Assembly (NCBI GenBank): GCA_905212085.1 | Contig: CAJMDF010000060.1 | Coordinates: 1-5,090, forward strand | Reading direction: 5' to 3' | DNA: 5,090 nucleotides | Source of the DNA: an uncultured Clostridium sp. | GTDB taxonomy: Bacteria > Cyanobacteriota > Vampirovibrionia > Gastranaerophilales > Gastranaerophilaceae | Shown: in pieces, positions 5,073 to 5,090 of the stretch | How the letters are laid out: the number at the start of each line of letters is the position of its first letter | Numbering within the stretch: the stretch's first letter is position 1 | Translations under genes and position numbers: made by a program | The notes under the pieces: generated by a model | What the model was told of the DNA's origin: nothing | Database searches by the model: none | Seen by the model: only the letters and a program-made list of their open reading frames with translations

Positions 5073-5078
5073 CTCCTT
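5073..5078 (-). promoter_or_regulatory. Ribosome binding site of the PP-loop gene
   Basis: On the minus strand AAGGAG lies 5 bases before the ATG at 5067-5065, fixing this start. A TTATTATAA stretch just upstream (5077-5085) resembles a -10 box, but the window ends too soon to find a -35. Confidence 0.75.
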
Positions 5079-5090
5079 ATAATAAGCTAC

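Noticed and set aside
1..5090. CRISPR array, tRNA or rRNA
   Set aside because: No regularly spaced repeats, cloverleaf-like arms or rRNA-like segments were seen on either strand.

Overview
This is an AT-rich window (by eye about 30% G+C) using the standard bacterial code. It looks like accessory DNA from a Gram-negative-type bacterium: there is a classical Sec signal peptide, and a DUF2924 gene near a recombinase whose N-terminus (IYTRKSSEEG, then NSLDAQREAC) is the type common in alphaproteobacterial prophages and integrated elements. An AT-rich alphaproteobacterium is my best guess. Another AT-rich host-associated lineage, such as a Vampirovibrionia/Gastranaerophilales relative, cannot be excluded. 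No rRNA, tRNA or CRISPR array was seen.

Layout. (1) 3-224 is the 3' end of a gene entering from the left; it reads like the C-terminal domain of a divergent FtsZ/tubulin-superfamily protein. (2) After a 120-bp gap with an inverted repeat and a TTGACA box, 345-890 encodes a 181-residue protein that aligns by eye with only the N-terminal GTP-binding half of FtsZ. (3) 942-1328 is a DUF2924 gene with one in-frame TAA; the conserved C-terminal end continues intact after it and overlaps the next start by ATGA. (4) 1325-2113 encodes a WG-repeat protein lying between the DUF2924 gene and (5) a 64-codon N-terminal remnant of a serine recombinase at 2172-2366. (6) 2367-2487 is non-coding and carries a striking T7G10 tract and a TATAAT box almost touching the next start codon. 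(7) 2488-4278 encodes an exported thermonuclease (SNase) fused to two phospholipase D/HKD motifs. (8) On the minus strand, 4270-5067 encodes a PAPS-reductase/DndC-like PP-loop protein whose 3' end overlaps the nuclease gene by 9 bp.

Reading as a whole. The middle (942-2366) is a decaying mobile-element module, a DUF2924/recombinase pair broken by a nonsense codon, an extra WG-repeat gene and loss of most of the recombinase. The most unusual part is the left edge, where two non-canonical FtsZ-like genes lie in tandem: one ends without the C-terminal tail peptide used by division FtsZ, and the other is a GTPase domain without the T7 loop or C-terminal domain. They could be a paired filament system, as in plasmid or phage tubulins, or relics of one. 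The nuclease and PP-loop genes on the right are convergent, and nothing in the sequence shows they work together.
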